64,000 nucleotides of DNA from Carposina sasakii (lineage: Eukaryota; Arthropoda; Insecta; Lepidoptera; Carposinidae): positions 2,914,001-2,978,000 of the forward strand of contig CP053152.1 of assembly GCA_014607495.2 (NCBI GenBank). The letters are read 5' to 3'. The position numbers and the translations under genes were made by a program. Positions within the stretch are counted from its first letter, which is position 1; every line of letters starts with the position of its first letter. Positions 60,601-64,000 of the stretch are shown piece by piece. The notes under the pieces are model-generated. The model worked only from the letters and a program-made list of their open reading frames with translations. It was not told the DNA's origin and ran no database searches.

Positions 60601-61359
60601 TTAACAATAATTGAAGTGCCCGAAAATTTGCATGGCGTTACAAATGAGAGCGTGCAGGTCGAATCCGACCACGATGTTACCGCCGAAGACGAAGGTTTCC
60701 ACGTGATTGATGTAGCAGATCACCAGGAACTTGTGTCCGACCAGAAAATAGTGGCTCAGGTGCATAAGCCAAATGACTACAATACGGAGGCATTTGAGAC
60801 AGTTACTATTGAGTCGAATGTTGACCCTGAAGATGAGGATTGTAGTGGGTCTAATGCTGCAATAGACAAATTTAAAGAAAAGGTTTATGTTCTATTTCTT
60901 GTCTTGCATATGATAACGAATAGATGATTACTATTTAAATTATTCCTTTAGGCGCACATTGTCAAATTCGCATATTGTCAAGCGGTCGCAATCAGTCAAT
61001 TTCGCAAATTGACAAATTCGCAAATTGTCAAGCGGTTATCTATTTAAACCAATTGTATACTTAACTGCAATAGTCCTTAACAAACAACGCTTGCAAAGTC
61101 ATTGATTATCCTATAGGTAGTTAGGTATACCTACCTACCTATACCTAGAAAAATATTGAAAGCCTAGCTTGGATCCACTAAGATTTTCACCATTGTGTGC
61201 TGATACTCGATTTATTTAAGTCTACAGTTAAGCATTTACTGCAAGTAGGCAGTCCTTATAATATTTGAATGTTCCCAGGCCATCGTCCGAAGTGGACCCG
61301 AGCAAGACAATGTCAATAATCAACTGAAGAATGTATTGAAGAGAAAACATCGACAGTAG
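45617..61359 (+). CDS. Integrin alpha subunit (insect alpha-PS3-like), 1013 aa, complete
   Basis: Twenty-six plus-strand exons: 45617-45629, 46456-46606, 47281-47402, 47777-47826, 48159-48192, 48589-48723, 48940-49023, 49225-49305, 50280-50368, 50921-51115, 51795-51921, 52754-52933, 53876-53976, 54063-54138, 54588-54724, 55038-55201, 55996-56227, 56853-57007, 57343-57421, 57534-57626, 58536-58668, 59257-59344, 59627-59732, 60309-60356, 60595-60882, 61279-61359. The total is 3042 nt, all in phase, stop TAG. Signal peptide MNYYVLPWIVILSTHAAA, beta-propeller with TCAPR, an AIAAPY blade and one canonical calcium loop DLDADGID (353-360), thigh/calf domains rich in N-glycosylation sites, transmembrane helix 852-873. 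The tail begins CGVLQRTKKKE, so GFFKR is changed to GVLQR, and is about 138 residues long and acidic. There is no I-domain. The donor after 48723 (A|GTACTT) is the weakest. Paralog of the minus-strand integrin gene. Confidence 0.93.
46183..46350 (+). mobile_element. LINE-type 3' tail repeat
   Basis: AGTGGACGCCCGCAACTTCG, ACAAAATGTCGAAATTATCC, AAAAAGTAGCCTATGTG and ATCACTCCAGCCGTTTTTAC match 27928-28110. It lies in intron 1 of the plus-strand integrin gene. Confidence 0.6.
46693..46825 (+). mobile_element. SINE fragment (body and tail)
   Basis: CTATGAGAGTAACGGAATAG, AGTGCATCTGTGTTTGCGCA and CCGAAATACGGTCGGAGATC match the end of the SINE at 32563-32885. The tRNA-like head is missing. Confidence 0.7.
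47590..47735 (+). mobile_element. LINE-type 3' tail, diverged
   Basis: ATCCGCCTGCCCAGGGTGGT, TAGTTGTGCCGTGCGCTGG and TAGCTGTGGACTGCAAAAGC resemble the repeat at 10001-10250. Confidence 0.45.
49350..49446 (+). mobile_element. LINE-type 3' tail, short copy
   Basis: TGACTATGGGCAAAATCCC, GGCGTGCCCTGGGGGAGGCC and CAGCAGTGGACTGCAATAGG, ending GAAGAAGAAG. Same family as 10001-10250 and 59790-60045. Confidence 0.65.
49510..49695. repeat. Palindromic repeat of TACGCATACGCATC units
   Basis: CCTCAAGCACACCGGATGCG on the left faces GCATACGCATCTGATATGCT then CGAGG on the right. The middle carries TACGCTTACGTCTACGCATA and CCTATACAGTTCCATACAT, all shared with 53170-53343. It lies in an intron of the plus-strand integrin gene. 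Confidence 0.6.
51388..51768 (+). mobile_element. MITE of about 380 bp, near-complete copy
   Basis: Starts TATACAGGGTGATTTTTGG and ends AACGAAAAAACACCTGTATA, giving short imperfect inverted ends. The body is shared with 12961-13256 and 25133-25500 (reverse). It ends just before the exon that starts at 51795. Confidence 0.75.
52310..52455 (+). mobile_element. SINE fragment (GACATGCACGGAAGGAGATG family)
   Basis: AATGACCAGTAGCAAATTGC, AGTTCAGTCGATTCTTACGA, CATGCACGGAAGGAGATGGA and GCATCAGCACAAGATT match the other copies. Confidence 0.6.
53126..53434. mobile_element. Long palindromic element with inner TACGCATACGCAT repeat
   Basis: Outer arms GTCTAATTATCAAAATGCGT plus AACTCCAAAAAAAA are perfect inverted repeats of about 34 bp. 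Inside, CTCGAGCACACCGGATG and ACGTAAGCGT face CGCTTACGTGCACGCATACG and GGTGTGCTCGAG. The inner part (53170-53343) also occurs alone at 49510-49695. It lies between the exons ending 52933 and starting 53876. Confidence 0.7.
53548..53834. mobile_element. MITE with 44-bp inverted ends (TTCACTATGGGTGCGCCC)
   Basis: Left TTCACTATGGGTGCGCCCAC, through CACCGGGCCCTACACCC, to CCACTG is repeated in inverse at the right end. The body (ATCCTGAGGATGCCACGGTT, GTGCTCGGGTCTGGTTTCTC) is shared with 41656-41893. No clear target duplication. It ends 41 bases before the exon that starts at 53876. Confidence 0.8.
54232..54470 (+). mobile_element. SINE-like repeat (AATCACGCCTTTATCCC family), full copy
   Basis: Begins with a CATACATACATACAT run, then TTAATCACGCCTTTATCCC, GGCAGAGCACCAAGGGCC, GAGATGTACAAGTTCGG, GACAGGTGGTCAGCCCATCG and GCCCGGGAAGAGAAGCAGC. 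The other strand may be the natural orientation. Copies at 6885-7105 and 58096-58325. Confidence 0.7.
55407..55735 (-). mobile_element. tRNA-derived SINE, full reverse copy
   Basis: Reverse copy of 32563-32885, including the tRNA-like head (GTGACTGGGATCGAAC, GTCTTAACCACTAGCC in plus-strand reading). It starts with the GATGATCTCCGACCG tail. Confidence 0.8.
55750..55965 (+). mobile_element. SINE copy (GACATGCACGGAAGGAGATG family)
   Basis: CCCAACGGGGATAGCCAAAA, GCTACGTTTAGCACAGCGG, TCAGATGTTAGTGATCAATG and GCATCAGCACGGGATT. It ends about 30 bases before the integrin exon that starts at 55996. Confidence 0.6.
56430..56590 (+). mobile_element. SINE fragment (same family)
   Basis: AGCAGGGCCAGATGG, ATCAGTGACAAGTCGCTAGC, CATAATCAACTCTTACGATA, AGCACGGAAGTAGATACAG and GAGATGCAGCTGATT. 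Confidence 0.55.
56634..56800 (+). mobile_element. Non-LTR retrotransposon 3' end (very short copy)
   Basis: It encodes LGTLPSVEDLKAIFYL and a stop, the last residues of the LINE protein seen at 23695-24195. A 3' UTR with AATAAAG at about 56789 follows. It is adjacent to a SINE fragment. Confidence 0.65.
57849..58095. mobile_element. Palindromic MITE, ACAGGGTGTAAC family, inserted in another repeat
   Basis: ACAGGCTGTAACAGAAAGGG on the left, CATACCCCTTTTGTTACACC then CTGT on the right, with facing AAGCGAAAAGCTATGTAAAT arms. It is directly followed by ATAATCACGCC, the start of the SINE-like repeat, so it landed at a TA inside that repeat. Confidence 0.85.
58096..58325 (+). mobile_element. SINE-like repeat (AATCACGCCTTTATCCC family)
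   Basis: Same order of blocks as 54232-54470, ending in a T-run. Its start is interrupted by the MITE at 57849-58095. A short deletion removes part of the CACCAAGGGCC block. Confidence 0.7.
59780..60045 (+). mobile_element. LINE-type 3' tail, long copy
   Basis: Best copy of the family at 10001-10250: CCGCGTGGTGCCGGCAGAG, GGGTTTCCGGGAGGTGGGCA, ACCAACCCGTCTGCCCAGTG and CCTACGTCCAGCAGTGGACT. It lies between the integrin transmembrane exon and the next exon. Confidence 0.7.
60095..60152 (+). mobile_element. LINE-type 3' tail, end only
   Basis: GTGTGGCGTACCCTGGGGGA, GGCCTACGTCCAGCAGTGGA and CTGCAATAGGC repeat the last 55 bases of the copy just upstream. Confidence 0.65.
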
Positions 61360-61546
61360 ACTTCGATAGACAAGGCTGATCCTATGATATAACGATTAAT
61401 GTAACATGTAATACATGTACATACCATGTAACCGGTAAATACATAAATATTTATTTAGCATACCGCTTACGTGCAGACCAACACTACACATCATTCTATA
61501 GATACGTTAAAACTTAATTTAGCGGCCATGAATCAAGAATAGACAA

Positions 61547-61552
61547 AATAAA
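61547..61552 (+). terminator. Candidate poly(A) signal of the plus-strand integrin gene
   Basis: AATAAA about 190 bases after the stop codon at 61357-61359, just before the MITE that starts at 61564. Confidence 0.45.
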
Positions 61553-61563
61553 AGAACAAGTAT

Positions 61564-61830
61564 ACAGGGTGTAACAAAAAGGCTATGTTAAGCGAAAAGC
61601 TATGTAAATAGCCCACTATAGAGAACCTCTCTACAAAATTTGAGACTCGAAATCATATGTTTATTTTTCCAGATAGTATGGAGAATTCTTAAATTTCTCA
61701 GGAATTTTCATACAATCTTGAAAAATAAACATGTGATTTCGAGTCTCAAATTTTGTAGAGAGGTTCTCTATAGCGGGCTATTTGCATAGCCTTTCGCTTA
61801 ATATACCCTTTTTGTTACACCACCGGTATA
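61564..61830. mobile_element. Palindromic MITE, ACAGGGTGTAAC family (full copy)
   Basis: ACAGGGTGTAACAAAAAGGC on the left. AGAGAACCTCTCTACAAAAT and AAATTTTGTAGAGAGGTTCT face each other, so the hairpin is nearly perfect over 110 bp per arm. The right terminus is altered (TTACACCACCGG). Confidence 0.8.
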
Positions 61831-64000
61831 CAAAAATTGTTTTTAGGCGAAATCTTCCAAAACGTCTCCGAACTGATATAATGTCACAAGTTAAAATAAT
61901 ATGAATTTTTAAAATTTTACCTTTACAGATATTTGATCTAAAAACATGTTTGTGTGATATGCCGCAAAATATTATTATGATTATTTAGTTCGAGATTAAA
62001 ATAAAAAAGTATGCCAAGCTCGATTAACTATATATGAATGTAAATCCCTTTGATATCGCTGAACGGATTTAGTAAAATAGGATATCTTATGGAAATAACT
62101 ACCTAGCTAGGTACCAATATTATTTAATAGCTAAGGCCCTATTACATTTATTTATTTATTTACTCTTAGGGAGGATTTACAGCAGTATAGCATCAATAAC
62201 TTAAAGAATATCCATATATACTATGCCAATTACAAATCTCCACGTATAAATATTTAATATTAAAGAGGTAGGTGTGAACATATACCTAATATAAGACGCT
62301 TGAATAAAAAGACCAACTGCCGATGTCCGATAACAGCAATATACCTAGGCATAGCTGCCTAGCACTAACAATGGTTATCACAAACCCTCAAGCACATCAC
62401 TACAAAAATAATTTACATACAGATAATAATAATAGTGTCATGTCTAAGAGAAGAAAAACAAAATAGCAGACATATATGTATCAAGTATATGCCTATTTTT
62501 CCGCAAGATAGGAAAAAAAAGTAAGAAGAGGTTCAAGGTCTGCAGGAGCATGTAGTTTTTAAATTTATTTTTCTGATATTAATGCATATTAAAGTAATTA
62601 TTTGTTAATGTTATATGTTAAACATTATATCATTTACTTGAACACTCAAAAGCAATTATCGATATGCCATTATTTGCTAGTAAAAACTTCAACAATAGAC
62701 CATACCAGTCTTAAGTTGCTTTACCTACTAAAATGTTTACAAGACAAGAACATGGTATCATGTACCTCTAAGGAGGCATTATGGGAAGGGGGGGGGGCAA
62801 GATTAAAAACATGTCAGTAATTTATGTATGTATTTTATTTGTTACAATACCACGAGCGCGTTACATTCCCGGCCCGCTCGGGTCTACGCACAAACAACTA
62901 CACAGGTGATAATCAGAGGTCGGAATTAGGTAGTCATTTATGTACTTGCATCGAAATGTTGATATTAATGTGACCCTTCCCAGGATTTCTAATGGACAAT
63001 CCCGTGTGGCCAACAATATTACAAATAAATAATAATAAAACCCTCAGAGATAGACAAATAAAACAAAGATAATTAACATAAAATTTCTGCTCTTTAAAAT
63101 TAATACCGGAATTTGAGGCATATCCACTTTCTTCTTTCGCTGTATGAAATCAGTGCAAGTACATAAATGACTCTACCTAATTCCGACCTCTGGTGATAAT
63201 ATTACAAACTGTCACAGATTATAGACGCTACAACGAAGCCTATGGGCATCGGACTCAGTAATAATGGCGAATATATATAAGCACATTTTCACATAATGCG
63301 AGAAATTGACATTTTAGAGATAGAACTGAATATAATTACATTACATAATGTTGAAAATTTATTCGATCACATTTTTATTTTACTTTTCAACGAAAAAACA
63401 CGTTGAACTCTATGTCTAATACCGGAATATCGAATAATAACGATTAACACCATCATTAGTCAGTCCCGTGCAAGCATGTACGATATTTGACAGGTTGTAA
63501 GTTCTCAATGCGCCGTGCCGTACATACTCGTAACGCTACAAAATACAAGTTTTGGCAGTTCGCAATAATCGGTAAAATGCAACTAACTCACGACAGAAAC
63601 ACGAATCTATCGAATTATATTTACAATTTCTACTTCTGTGTGACTTTGCGTGTTTAATGAAATTATTATAAAAAAAAAAAACATCACAAATCCCGAGTCT
63701 GATGTGACACAAATTAACTAGATCGAACTAACTATACATAGGAAATACAGGGCTAACTCGAAATACGTCCGTTTTGAGAGAAAAAATGACGATGAACATT
63801 TTTTCGAAACAAAAAATTATGCTACTGTGATATTCCAAAGAAAATGTTCACCAGTCTTTAGTGTACAAAAATATTAGGTTCCCTTCACACTACAACGCTG
63901 TAACCAATGTTGCTAACTTCGAACATTTAAAGTTTGCAATTGATGGTACCACTGCTAGGTAATGTCATATTGTGAATTACCTTACATCGAACGTATCTAC
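61831..64000. other. Gene-free right end
   Basis: No exon is supported on either strand. The stretch holds a run of ten G at 62788-62797, a hAT MITE at 62914-63192 and otherwise AT-rich sequence. The small open frame at 62602-62820 has no support. Confidence 0.6.
62914..63192. mobile_element. hAT MITE of 279 bp with 8-bp target duplication
   Basis: Inverted ends CAGAGGTCGGAATTAGGTAG (continuing TCATTTATGTACTTGCA, with a 3-bp AGA insert in the right arm) are nearly perfect. The identical flanks GTGATAAT at 62906-62913 and 63193-63200 form an 8-bp target duplication. Confidence 0.88.

Overview
The window looks like genomic DNA of a moth or butterfly (Lepidoptera). It is AT-rich, its genes are split into short exons with GT-AG introns, and its introns and intergenic DNA are full of lepidopteran-style MITEs, tRNA-derived SINEs and LINE 3' ends. 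I joined the exons by hand from splice sites and reading phase. No alignment or database search was run.

Four host genes and one large autonomous transposon can be supported. (1) Positions 2534-7317, plus strand: the last six exons of a two-immunoglobulin-domain, probably GPI-anchored, Dpr/zig-8-like neuronal cell-surface protein. Its 5' exons lie left of the window. (2) Positions 13768-18223: a complete pogo/Tigger-like DNA transposon of 4456 bp with inverted ends, TA on both sides and an uninterrupted 819-residue transposase on the minus strand (15058-17517). (3) Positions 28812-32396, plus strand: a complete nine-exon M14A zinc procarboxypeptidase (412 aa, carboxypeptidase A-like) with a TATA box. 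(4) Positions 33116-43315, minus strand: a complete 26-exon integrin alpha subunit (988 aa). (5) Positions 45617-61359, plus strand: a second complete 26-exon integrin alpha subunit (1013 aa).

The two integrin genes are divergent paralogs arranged head to head, with start codons 2.3 kb apart. Both begin with a tiny first coding exon that ends in phase 1. Each should make a single-pass membrane receptor subunit that pairs with an integrin beta chain. They differ most at the membrane-proximal cytoplasmic motif (KFFKR in one, GVLQR in the other) and in tail length (75 and about 138 residues).

The rest (7318-13767, 18224-28750, 43316-45616, 61360-64000 and most introns) holds no gene I can support. 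It carries at least five palindromic MITE families, two hAT-type MITEs with 8-bp target duplications, three or four SINE families and truncated LINE 3' ends, several of them nested.
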